Shown here: piece after piece, positions 43,720-51,673 of the stretch | Layout of the letters: the number at the start of each line of letters is the position of its first letter | Position numbering within the stretch: the first letter of the stretch is position 1 | NCBI RefSeq assembly: GCF_000412185.1 | Contig: NZ_ASJA01000016.1 | Coordinates: forward strand, 1-64,000 | Direction of reading: 5' to 3' | Origin: Euryhalocaulis caribicus | GTDB lineage: Bacteria; Pseudomonadota; Alphaproteobacteria; Caulobacterales; Maricaulaceae | Length of the DNA stretch: 64,000 nt | Program-made: the position numbers and the translations under genes | Notes under the pieces: model-generated | Seen by the model: only the letters and a program-made list of their open reading frames with translations | Told to the model about the DNA's origin: nothing | Database searches by the model: none

Positions 43720-44871
43720 ATGGACGCTACAGCGACAGATTCGACCCTTTCGCCTGAGCCCCGTCTGCGGATTGCCGGCGAATGCCCGATCCGGATCTGG
43801 GGGCTGGATGCGGAAGCCCGTCACCGGCGCCTCTTCAGCGGCTGGAACGGGGCGGGCGAAATACTTGTCGCGGCGGACTGGGTTTTTGACGCGGCGCTGG
43901 CCAAGGGCCTGATGGCCGAACCGCGCGCGGCCCTGCTGATAGAACCCGAACCCGGCGCCGGAGAATATCTTGCCGCAGTGCATGCGGCGGATGAAGCGGA
44001 CGACGCCGTAGCCGGCATGATCGGCCGGCCGGCCGATAAGGCGGCGCTGCAAGCCACGGGCTACAAGCCTGTGAGTCTGGATGAGCTGACAGCGGTTTAC
44101 GACCCCGTGCTGCGCAAGCGGCGCACGCCGTTTGCGCGCTCCCTGCATTTCACGCCGGTCGATCAGATCGAGCGCCGGCTCTATGACGGCGCCTATAAGG
44201 GCGTGACCGATCTGGTCACCAAATACGCCTGGCCGCGTCCGGCGCGCTGGGTCACGCACTGGTGCGCCAACCGCAAGATCGCGCCCAACACTGTCACCAC
44301 TGTCGGCCTGGTCCTGACCATCGCGGCCTTCTTCCTGTTCTGGGAGGGGCTTTACGCCGCCGGGCTGGCCTGTGCCTGGGGCATGACGTTTCTGGACACG
44401 GTGGACGGCAAGCTGGCGCGGGTGACGCTGACCTCTTCAAAATGGGGCGACCGGTTCGATCACGGCATCGACCTGATCAGCCCGCCATTCTGGTACTGGG
44501 CCTGGTGGGTCGGCCTGCAGGACGCGGTGGCGGACACCACGCTGATGGACTGGGCGCTCGGCGCGACGCTGATCGGTTACGTGCTCGGCCGGGCGATAGA
44601 GGGGCTGTTCAAGGTGATTGGCCGCTTCCACATCCATATCTGGAAGCGGATAGACTCCTGGTTCCGCCTGATCACCACGCGCCGCAATCCGAACCTGATC
44701 ATCCTGACGCTGTGCGCGCTGGCGCTGCGGCCCGATATCGGGCTGGTGATTGTCGGTATATGGACGGCCGTATCGGTGGCTTTCCACTTGGCGCGTCTTC
44801 TCATGGCGCTGGCCGTTCGCGCGCAGGGCAAGACGCTGACCTCCTGGCTGGCCGACGATCAGAGCGCATGA
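43720..44871 (+). CDS. CDP-alcohol phosphatidyltransferase-family protein with N-terminal extension
   Basis: A 383-residue protein. About 170 residues of soluble N-terminal sequence precede a membrane domain with six predicted helices. The family signature is complete: Asp226, Asp229-Gly230, Ala233-Arg234, Gly243, Asp247 and Asp251 in D-x2-DG-x2-AR-x8-G-x3-D-x3-D. Such enzymes displace CMP from a CDP-linked alcohol by an acceptor hydroxyl. It is first in a three-gene operon with a HAD phosphatase and a CTP-using type nucleotidyltransferase, beside the ceramide genes. A sphingolipid head-group transferase is therefore likely (inference). The acceptor could be ceramide, ceramide phosphate or diacylglycerol. 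Confidence 0.83.
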   Translation: MDATATDSTLSPEPRLRIAGECPIRIWGLDAEARHRRLFSGWNGAGEILVAADWVFDAALAKGLMAEPRAALLIEPEPGAGEYLAAVHAADEADDAVAGMIGRPADKAALQATGYKPVSLDELTAVYDPVLRKRRTPFARSLHFTPVDQIERRLYDGAYKGVTDLVTKYAWPRPARWVTHWCANRKIAPNTVTTVGLVLTIAAFFLFWEGLYAAGLACAWGMTFLDTVDGKLARVTLTSSKWGDRFDHGIDLISPPFWYWAWWVGLQDAVADTTLMDWALGATLIGYVLGRAIEGLFKVIGRFHIHIWKRIDSWFRLITTRRNPNLIILTLCALALRPDIGLVIVGIWTAVSVAFHLARLLMALAVRAQGKTLTSWLADDQSA

Positions 44872-45572
44872 CCGGGGCCCGCACGCGCCTGTCGATCTTC
44901 GATCTCGACAAGACCCTGACCATTCGTCCGACATGGACGCTGTTCCTGCTCTTTGTATTGCGCCGCCGGGGGCGGCTGCTGACCGGCGCGCCGCGGCTGG
45001 CAGGGATGATGTTGCGCTGGCTGGCGCGCCGCAACGGCCGCGAGGCATTGAAGAACGCCGGCATGAAGATCGTGATGAGCGGCATGACGCCCGGCGAGCT
45101 GGAACGCGCCGCAGAGGACTTCGTGGACCGCCTTATTGAAAACGGCCTGCGTCCCGGCGCGCGCGCAACGCTGTCGCGCGTGGACCGGGAAGGGCGCCGC
45201 ACCATGATCGCGACCGCCTCGGTGGATATTTATGCGCGCATTATCGCCGACCGGCTGGGCATGGATGAGCTGATCTGTACGCGCACGATCTGGCCGGAGG
45301 GCGCTGCGGCGCCGCAGATTGACGGAACCAACTGCCTCGCCGCGGAAAAAATGCGGCAGGTTCTGGCCGCATACGGTCCGCAGCGCGACACGGCGCATAT
45401 CGAATTCTATTCCGATCATTATAGCGATCTGGAACTACTTCTGTGGGTCGATTGCGGCGTTGCGGTGAATCCCGACGCGCGGCTGACGCGTGAGGCGAAG
45501 AAACATGGATTGACGATTGCGGACTGGATGAAAGAAACAGGGCCGCACGTTCAACACGGGGACCATTCATGA
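44868..45572 (+). CDS. HAD-IB family phosphatase
   Basis: A 234-residue HAD hydrolase. SIFDLDKTLT holds nucleophile Asp12 and acid/base Asp14, MIATASVDIYARI is motif II with Thr/Ser, and YSDHYSDLELL is motif IV. It resembles phosphoserine-phosphatase-like HAD-IB enzymes that remove phosphate from small molecules or lipid intermediates. It overlaps both neighbours by ATGA. With a CDP-alcohol transferase upstream and a cytidylyltransferase-like protein downstream, it may dephosphorylate a head-group precursor or the lipid-phosphate product (inference). Confidence 0.85.
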   Translation: MTGARTRLSIFDLDKTLTIRPTWTLFLLFVLRRRGRLLTGAPRLAGMMLRWLARRNGREALKNAGMKIVMSGMTPGELERAAEDFVDRLIENGLRPGARATLSRVDREGRRTMIATASVDIYARIIADRLGMDELICTRTIWPEGAAAPQIDGTNCLAAEKMRQVLAAYGPQRDTAHIEFYSDHYSDLELLLWVDCGVAVNPDARLTREAKKHGLTIADWMKETGPHVQHGDHS

Positions 45573-46297
45573 AGGCTGTGATCCTGGCGGCCGGCCGCGG
45601 CTCTCGCCTGCTGCCGCTGACCGAAGACCGCCCGAAATGCCTGATCGACATTGGCGGCAAACCCTTCCTGCGCCGCCAGATGGATATTTTCGCCGAATGC
45701 GGAATTCGCGATATCGGCGTTGTGACGGGTTATCGCCCCGACATGGTGGACGAAGTGATCCGCGACGCCCGCGCGGACGGGCTGAATATCACCAATATCT
45801 ATAATCCGTTTTTCGAGGTCTCCGACAATCTGGCCAGTGTCTGGATGGCGAAGGAGTATTTCGATCAGGACTTCATCCTCGCCAATGGCGACACGATGTT
45901 CGAGGCGGCGATCCCCAAACGCCTGATGAGCGCGTCCGAGGCGGCGATCACCGTCACCATCGACATCAAGGACGCCTATGACGCCGATGACATGAAGGTG
46001 CAGCTCCAGAACGGCAAGGTTCTGGCGATCTCCAAGGCGCTGGACGTCAACCGCGTGGACGGGGAATCCATCGGTCTGCTGCGCTTCGTCGGTCCAGGGC
46101 CGCAGATTTTCTGGCGCGCGGTGAATGAGTTGCTCCACCGGCCGGAAGGCCTGAAATCCTGGTTCCTGCGCGCCGTGGATGACCTGGCCAAGAGCGGCAT
46201 GGTCAGCGCCTGCTCCATTGAAGGAAAAAAATGGGCGGAAATGGATACGGTCGAGGACGTAAAGAACGTCGAGCGCCTGTTCGCCCCGGAAAATTGA
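45569..46297 (+). CDS. Nucleotidyltransferase, LicC/phosphocholine cytidylyltransferase-like
   Basis: A 242-residue NTP transferase. MKAVILAAGRGSRLLPLTEDRPKCL is the nucleotide-binding GxGxRxxPxTxxxPK motif, ILANGDTMF the metal-binding Asp, and KKWAEMDTVEDV the C-terminal Asp region. The segment DNLASVWMAKEYF is typical of LicC-like enzymes that charge phosphocholine or related phospho-alcohols with CTP. It would supply the CDP-alcohol used by the transferase two genes upstream. It could alternatively be the phosphoglycerate cytidylyltransferase needed for ceramide-phosphoglycerate lipids; the sequence alone does not decide. Confidence 0.83.
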   Translation: MKAVILAAGRGSRLLPLTEDRPKCLIDIGGKPFLRRQMDIFAECGIRDIGVVTGYRPDMVDEVIRDARADGLNITNIYNPFFEVSDNLASVWMAKEYFDQDFILANGDTMFEAAIPKRLMSASEAAITVTIDIKDAYDADDMKVQLQNGKVLAISKALDVNRVDGESIGLLRFVGPGPQIFWRAVNELLHRPEGLKSWFLRAVDDLAKSGMVSACSIEGKKWAEMDTVEDVKNVERLFAPEN

Positions 46298-46607
46298 TCG
46301 GTCGCCAAGCGCGTTCGGCTGGGTGGGGGCCGGGCCTGTGAAACAGGTTTACCCGTCAGCTCTGACACAGATATTTCAAAACGATGTGATTGTTTTGAAA
46401 CAAAAGTTTTCCGGTCGCCCCCTTTCGCAAAAGCGTTACACACACTAACAATGTATGGTTAGTTTCGCGTTGGCCGGGGCCAATCGCTGTAAAGCGGGGA
46501 AAGTACGCGTCTGGAATTGCCCGGATGAGACCATACATCCGGAAGCTTGCAGGTTCGTGGATAACGCGGCCCTGTGACAGATGCGTGATCAGAGGGGCGT
46601 AATTTTT
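46298..46607. other. 310-bp intergenic region rich in inverted repeats ahead of the ceramide operon
   Basis: No gene is seen. Dyads, in order: CCTGT-GAA-ACAGG (46335-46347), TTTCAAAAC-N9-GTTTTGAAA (46374-46400), CTAAC-N8-GTTAG (46445-46462) and TTGGCC-GG-GGCCAA (46470-46483). The first may close the upstream transcript. The others look like protein-binding sites for the promoter of the acyl ligase-cerR-acp-spt operon. I cannot name the regulators. Confidence 0.5.
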
Positions 46608-48353
46608 GTGAATAACTCGACGAACCGGATTGATTTTCGGCCGGCGGAGTTCGGCGTGCTGACAGAAGGTCTGGATTACGCCGCGCAGGGCGATTCCGGA
46701 TACAGTTTTTACGACGGGCGGGGCAATCTCGTCTCCGAACTTCCCTACTCCGAATTACGCAAACGCGCCCGCGCCATGGCCGCCCAGCTGGGCGCGCGGT
46801 TTCGCCGGACGGAACGGATCGCGCTGCTGGCCGAAACCGGGCCGCAATTCCTGACCGCCTTCTTTGCTTGCCAGTATGCCGGTCTTGCGCCGGTGCCGCT
46901 TCCCCTGCCGTTCAATCTCGGCGGCGCGGCGAATTTTGAATCCCAGCTCGCCCAGATGCTGGACAGCGCGGGCGCCAGCGCGCTCTTCGCGCCCAAGGAA
47001 TTCGGCAAGGTCTTCGAATCCTACGCCAATCGCGACGACATTTTCACCGCGACCTATGATGAGCTGGACGCGCTGCAGGGACCGCCCGCGCCGCTGCCGG
47101 AAATCACCGCCGACGATATCTGCTACGTCCAGTATTCCTCGGGCAGCACCAGCGCGCCGAAGGGCGTAGTTTCCACGCACCGCAACGTGGTCAGCAATAT
47201 TGCCGGGATCGTGCGTCATGGCCTGAAATGCGGCCCGGATGACCGCGCCGTTTCCTGGCTGCCGATGTATCATGATATGGGCCTGGTCGGCTTCGCGATG
47301 GCGCCGATGATGTGCCAGATGCCGGTCAGCTATCTCTCGACCTTCGACTTCGTGCGCCGTCCCCTGACATGGCTGCGCCTGATGTCCGAAACCGGCGGCA
47401 CGATCTCTTACAGCCCGACTTTCGGATACGATCTTTGCGCGCGCCGCGCCGCGGCCTCGGATCTGAATGATCTGGATCTTTCAAGCTGGCGCATTGCCGG
47501 TATTGGCGGCGACATGGTGCGCTCCGAAGTTCTGGACCGCTTCGCCGAGGCGTTCGAGGCCAACGGTTTCTCCGCCACCGCCTTCATGCCCAGCTATGGC
47601 CTTGCGGAATCGACCGTGGCCGTCAGCTTTGCCGATATGAGCCGCGCCCCGGCCGTGGACATGATCGATCTGCCGCGCTTCATCGCGACGGGCGAAGCCG
47701 CTACGGCGGCGGCCAATGCGCAGGGCGGCGTCCGCCGCTTTGTTTCCTGTGGTCACGCCATGCCCGGTCATTCCATCGAAATCCGCACGCCTTCGGGCCG
47801 CCGCGCCGAGCAGCGGCAAGTGGGTCATATCTTTACGCGCGGCCCCAGTGTCTGCCGTGGGTATTTCGGCGATCCGGACGCCACCGCGCGCCTGATCGAC
47901 GCGGAAGGCTGGATGGATACTGGCGACATGGGCTATCTCGCCAATGACGAATTGTTCGTCACCGGGCGCAGCAAGGATCTGATCCTGTATCACGGCCGCA
48001 ATATCTGGCCGCAGGACATCGAATGGGCGGTCGAAAAGCTTCCCGCCGTGCGGCCCGGATCTGTCGCGGCTTTCTCTATCGAAGACCATGAGGGCGACGA
48101 GCGCATCGTGACGGTTGTCGCCGCCGGTTCCCGTTCGGACGAGGAGCGCGAGGAACTGACCCAGCGCGCCCGCGCCGCGGTGCAGGCCGTGGTGGGCGTG
48201 CCCGCTGAAGTGGTTGTCGCGCCGGCCAAGGCCATGGTCCTGACCTCTTCCGGAAAGCTCAGCCGCGCCAAGGTCAAGGCGCGCTATCTTGCCGGCGCGT
48301 TCGAGACGGCGGCCCCGCCGCGAAGCGTGGCCTACGCGAGCTCCGCCGAGTGA
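46608..48353 (+). CDS. Fatty acyl-AMP ligase (acyl-ACP synthetase) of the sphingolipid operon
   Basis: A 581-residue FAAL-type adenylating enzyme. YVQYSSGSTSAPKGVVSTHR is the P-loop, SWLPMYHDMGLVGF the typical FAAL segment, MPSYGLAESTVAVSF is A5, GWMDTGDMGYL is A7, FVTGRSKDLILYHGRNIWPQ is A8 and TSSGKLSRAKVK holds the final Lys. It activates a long-chain fatty acid and passes it to the ACP encoded two genes downstream, giving acyl-ACP for serine palmitoyltransferase, as proposed for the Caulobacter ceramide locus. GTG at 46608 is chosen for AGAGGGG at 46591-46597; an ATG at 46581 is the alternative. It overlaps cerR as GTGA. Confidence 0.88.
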   Translation: MNNSTNRIDFRPAEFGVLTEGLDYAAQGDSGYSFYDGRGNLVSELPYSELRKRARAMAAQLGARFRRTERIALLAETGPQFLTAFFACQYAGLAPVPLPLPFNLGGAANFESQLAQMLDSAGASALFAPKEFGKVFESYANRDDIFTATYDELDALQGPPAPLPEITADDICYVQYSSGSTSAPKGVVSTHRNVVSNIAGIVRHGLKCGPDDRAVSWLPMYHDMGLVGFAMAPMMCQMPVSYLSTFDFVRRPLTWLRLMSETGGTISYSPTFGYDLCARRAAASDLNDLDLSSWRIAGIGGDMVRSEVLDRFAEAFEANGFSATAFMPSYGLAESTVAVSFADMSRAPAVDMIDLPRFIATGEAATAAANAQGGVRRFVSCGHAMPGHSIEIRTPSGRRAEQRQVGHIFTRGPSVCRGYFGDPDATARLIDAEGWMDTGDMGYLANDELFVTGRSKDLILYHGRNIWPQDIEWAVEKLPAVRPGSVAAFSIEDHEGDERIVTVVAAGSRSDEEREELTQRARAAVQAVVGVPAEVVVAPAKAMVLTSSGKLSRAKVKARYLAGAFETAAPPRSVAYASSAE

Positions 48354-49285
48354 CAAGCGCCGCGCCAGACGAAAATGGCGCGGTCGCACTGACGGGGGCG
48401 ACCGGTTTTGTTGGCCGCGCCCTGCTTGACCGGTTCCTCAAGAGCGGCCGGCCCGTGCGCTGTCTTGTACGCAACCCCTCTGGTTTTGAAGCCGAAAGCC
48501 CCGCGCGGGTCATTACGGGCGATCTGGATAATCAATCCGCGCTCGACGAGTTGGTGGCTGGCGCGGAAACGGTCGTCCATTGCGCTGCGGCGCTGGGTGG
48601 CATGGCGCGCGGCGATCTTCACCGGATCAATGTCATCGGAACCGCTCGCCTGGCGCGCGCGGCGGAAAAGGCGGGCGTCCGGCGTTTCATTCTCGCCTCC
48701 TCGCTGGCGGCGCGCGAACCCGGCCTCTCCGATTACGCCGCCACAAAGCGGGCGGCCGAGCAGGCCGCGCGGAACGCCGGCGACCGGATGCAGGTGGTGA
48801 CACTGCGTCTGCCCGCAATCTACGGGCCGGGCGACCGGAACACCGCGCCGCTGATGCAGGCCATGCAAATGGGTCTGCTTCCCGAACCGGGCCGTGATGC
48901 GCGCTTTTCTCTTCTCTATGTCGATGACGCGGCGGACGCGCTTGCGGCCGCCGTCGGCGCATCCGGCGACCCCTCTGGCGTCTATGAGGTTTCCGGCGGC
49001 GGGGAGGCCTGCAGCTGGCGCAGCCTTGCTGCTGCTGCGTCGCGCGTTTGCGGGCGGCGCGTTCGGCTGGTCGCCACGCCGCGCCCTGTTGCCGATCTGG
49101 CGGCTGATCTGTCCGGTTTCACGGCTAGAATGACGGGCCGGCCATCAATTTTCACGCGCGGAAAGGTGCGCGAACTGTTTCACCCGGATTGGACAGTGAG
49201 CGATGATGCCTATACACGCGCAACCGGCTGGCGCGCGGGCATGTCCCTTGAGCGCGGCCTGACCCGTACCCTGGAGACTCTTTAG
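48350..49285 (+). CDS. cerR: Ceramide reductase, NAD-dependent epimerase/dehydratase family
   Basis: A 311-residue short-chain dehydrogenase-like protein. ALTGATGFVGRALLDRFL is the NAD(P)-binding GxxGxxG (Gly16, Gly19, Gly22), and Tyr129 and Lys133 in DYAATKRAAEQ form the YxxxK pair. RLPAIYGPGDRN is typical of extended SDRs. Its place between acyl ligase and acp/spt matches cerR of Caulobacter, which reduces the 3-keto group of oxidised ceramide. Published work places the Caulobacter enzyme in the periplasm; no clear signal peptide is visible here, so its location in this organism is open. Starts with GTG overlapping the ligase stop. Confidence 0.85.
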   Translation: MTSAAPDENGAVALTGATGFVGRALLDRFLKSGRPVRCLVRNPSGFEAESPARVITGDLDNQSALDELVAGAETVVHCAAALGGMARGDLHRINVIGTARLARAAEKAGVRRFILASSLAAREPGLSDYAATKRAAEQAARNAGDRMQVVTLRLPAIYGPGDRNTAPLMQAMQMGLLPEPGRDARFSLLYVDDAADALAAAVGASGDPSGVYEVSGGGEACSWRSLAAAASRVCGRRVRLVATPRPVADLAADLSGFTARMTGRPSIFTRGKVRELFHPDWTVSDDAYTRATGWRAGMSLERGLTRTLETL

Positions 49286-49287
49286 GC

Positions 49288-49575
49288 ATGTCGACTGCTA
49301 ACGCTCAGACAAAATCCGCCGATCTTGCGGACGATCTCGTTTACCGCCGGATCCTGCAAACGCTTGAGCCTTTCAACCAGCACAACGTCAAGCTGACTCC
49401 CGAGACGGACATAGCGACCGAGCTGGAGCTCGATTCCATCGCCGTTATGGATCTCGTAATGGAAGTCGAGGACGTTTACGACATCAGCTTCCCGATCAAC
49501 GTGATCAGCGAAATCCGGACGGTGCGGGAACTGACAGAGGCTGTGCACGCCATCAAGCGGGGGGAAGCGGGATGA
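49288..49575 (+). CDS. Acyl carrier protein for sphingoid base synthesis
   Basis: A 95-residue acidic carrier protein. LELDSIAVMDLVMEVEDVYD includes the phosphopantetheine site Ser50 in the DSI form of the DSL motif. It is 2 bp after cerR and overlaps spt by ATGA. The neighbouring acyl-AMP ligase would load it and serine palmitoyltransferase would use the acyl-ACP. It differs from the housekeeping AcpP pattern (GADSLD) and from the second ACP at 25806-26051. Confidence 0.9.
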   Translation: MSTANAQTKSADLADDLVYRRILQTLEPFNQHNVKLTPETDIATELELDSIAVMDLVMEVEDVYDISFPINVISEIRTVRELTEAVHAIKRGEAG

Positions 49576-50789
49576 GCCTGTTCGACAAGTATAAGGGGCT
49601 CGAAGCCCAGCGCGAGCTTATCCTGAAAGCGGGCCGCGACCCTTTTGGCGTGTGTCTTGAAAAAATCGTCTCGCCGACCCAGGCGATTATCGAAGGCCGG
49701 CAGACGATCCTGGCGGGCTCCAATAACTATCTCGGCCTGACCCTGGATGAAGGCGGCGTAAAAGCCGCGCAGCAGGCGGTCGCCGATTTTGGCACCGGAA
49801 CAACCGGTTCGCGCCTGGCCAACGGCACCTATGACCTTCACCGGGACCTTGAAGCGGCGCTGGCCGACTTCCTCGGCTACAAGACGGCGATGGTGTTCTC
49901 CACCGGCTATACGGCCAATCTGGGCGCGCTGTCCGGGCTGGCCAACGCCGATGACATGATCTTCATCGACTCGGACTGCCACGCCAGCATCTATGACGGC
50001 TGCAAGCTGTCTGGCGCCAGCACGATCCGTTTCCGGCACAATTCCGCCGAGGATCTGGCCAAACGCCTGCGCCGGGCGGACGCCGGCCGCGGCAAGCTGG
50101 TGGTGGTCGAGGGCATGTATTCCATGTTTGGCGATATCGCGCCGCTGGATGAGCTGGCCGCCGCGGCGCATGAAGGCGGCGCCATGCTGATGGTGGACGA
50201 GGCGCATTCCTTCGGCGTTTTCGGCGATACCGGCCGCGGCGTTGCGGAAGCGCAGGGCGTCATGGACCAGGTTGATTTCTATACCGGCACCTTCTCCAAG
50301 AGCCTTGCCTCGATCGGCGGCTTTTGCGCGTCCAACCATGAGATGTTCGACCTGATCCGCGTCGCAAGCCGGCCCTATATGTTTACCGCTTCGCCCGCGC
50401 CCTCCAGCATCGCGGGCGCGCGCTCCGCGCTGCGGGCGATACGAGAGCGGAAAGATCTGCGGGAGTCGCTCTGGAAGAACGCCCGGCGTCTTCACGCCGC
50501 GCTGGCGGAACAGGGCCATGATCTCTGCGCCGACCCGTCGCCGGTGGTGGCTGTGCGCCTGCCGGACCGGGCCATGGCGGTGTTGTTCTGGAATGCGCTG
50601 CTTGAAGCGGGGGTTTACGCCAATCTCGCCATTCCGCCGGGCACGCCCAACAGCGCCTCCCTGATCCGGCTCAGCGTGTCCGCAGCCCATACGTTCGATG
50701 AGATCGACGCCATTGCGGACGCATTCAAGGCGGCGCAGGCGCATCTGGCCTCCATGCCGGAGCTGGCCGAGGCCACGGCGGCGCTCTAG
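49572..50789 (+). CDS. spt: Serine palmitoyltransferase
   Basis: A 405-residue alpha-oxoamine synthase. The PLP lysine is Lys243 in GTFSKSLASIGGF. The active-site VDEAHSFGVFGDTGRG and SNNYLGLTLDEG segments match bacterial soluble SPT. The His stacking on PLP is in DSDCHASIYDGC. It condenses L-serine with acyl-ACP or acyl-CoA to 3-ketosphinganine, committing carbon to sphingolipids. Related 8-amino-7-oxononanoate or ketobutyrate ligases are less likely given the dedicated ACP, cerR and ceramide synthase. Its stop overlaps that of the convergent gene in CTAG. Confidence 0.93.
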   Translation: MSLFDKYKGLEAQRELILKAGRDPFGVCLEKIVSPTQAIIEGRQTILAGSNNYLGLTLDEGGVKAAQQAVADFGTGTTGSRLANGTYDLHRDLEAALADFLGYKTAMVFSTGYTANLGALSGLANADDMIFIDSDCHASIYDGCKLSGASTIRFRHNSAEDLAKRLRRADAGRGKLVVVEGMYSMFGDIAPLDELAAAAHEGGAMLMVDEAHSFGVFGDTGRGVAEAQGVMDQVDFYTGTFSKSLASIGGFCASNHEMFDLIRVASRPYMFTASPAPSSIAGARSALRAIRERKDLRESLWKNARRLHAALAEQGHDLCADPSPVVAVRLPDRAMAVLFWNALLEAGVYANLAIPPGTPNSASLIRLSVSAAHTFDEIDAIADAFKAAQAHLASMPELAEATAAL

Positions 50790-51673
50790 CGGAACGCCCC
50801 TTTCCGCCACAGGCGCCAGGCCAGGCCGGGCGCGGCAAGCCGGGGATGCGCCCGCTGCCACGCGGTCGGCTCGATCTCTACGCCCGAATGACGCGACAAT
50901 TTTGAAAGCACGTAATCCAGCCCGCCTTCGCCCACGGTAAAAGCGGCTTTCGTGACATGCATCATGGTGCGCGCCTTGCCCCAGATGCGGCGCGCCGCCC
51001 AGCGCCGCGCGGCGCTTGCCCGCCCCTGCCGAGCGTCCGGGGTGGCGTCCAGAAAATGCTGCGCCGCCATCCGGTAATAGGCGCTGTCCGCATCGAACAG
51101 TTCGGCGGGCCGGTTGGCGCTTTCCGCCCGCAACTCCGATCCATATGAGGCCATCAGTCCGGTCACCCACAGCGTTTCGGCGTCATCGCCCGGTTCTGTC
51201 AGGGGCGCCGCGTTGCGCAGGAAACGCTCGACGCACACCGCGCAGGCCCCGGCAATGCGGTCTCGAATATCTTCATTGGCGGCGTAGACCAGCGTCGAGG
51301 GCTGCGCGAACCGCCCCCAGATGACGGAAGCAAATCCGCGACTGGCCTCGCGTTCAAACGCCGAAACGGTCATCAGTGCGCATTTGGCGAAGCCTTCCTC
51401 GATCTGGAGGAAGCGTACATTTGGCGGGAGGGCGGCATTGGCCAGCGCCGCCGGCGCGCTTTGTCCGCTGTCTCTGTTACGCTCGAACAGGATATAGAAA
51501 TCGGGCTCTTTTTCCGGGTTGCCGGATTCCCGCCGCGCCGATCCATAGAACAGCACCGCAACCGCATCCGGCCAGCGTTTCAGGACCGCCGCCAGAAAGG
51601 GCGACAGGCGCGGCGGCAAGGGTTGTGAGAGCTGCGCTTCCACCAGCGCGTGCAGATTGGGGAGCGCGCTCAT
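50786..51673 (-). CDS. Nucleotidyltransferase-fold protein next to the lipid kinase
   Basis: A 295-residue soluble protein. VLFYGSARRESGNPEKEPDFYIL resembles the G-S-x(n)-D-h-[DE] motif of the polymerase-beta nucleotidyltransferase fold. However, the second acidic residue is Tyr (DFY), so catalysis by the usual two-metal mechanism is doubtful. The C-terminal half is helical and Arg-rich. It overlaps the lipid kinase gene by ATGA and sits next to spt, a place where Caulobacter carries genes required for ceramide phosphoglycerate. A role in head-group formation is therefore inferred. The biochemical activity is unknown. Confidence 0.65.
   Translation of the reverse strand: MSALPNLHALVEAQLSQPLPPRLSPFLAAVLKRWPDAVAVLFYGSARRESGNPEKEPDFYILFERNRDSGQSAPAALANAALPPNVRFLQIEEGFAKCALMTVSAFEREASRGFASVIWGRFAQPSTLVYAANEDIRDRIAGACAVCVERFLRNAAPLTEPGDDAETLWVTGLMASYGSELRAESANRPAELFDADSAYYRMAAQHFLDATPDARQGRASAARRWAARRIWGKARTMMHVTKAAFTVGEGGLDYVLSKLSRHSGVEIEPTAWQRAHPRLAAPGLAWRLWRKGAFR

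Noticed and set aside
49572-50789. Alpha-oxoamine synthase as biotin enzyme BioF
   Set aside because: No other biotin gene is nearby, and a dedicated ACP, acyl ligase, cerR and ceramide synthase surround it.
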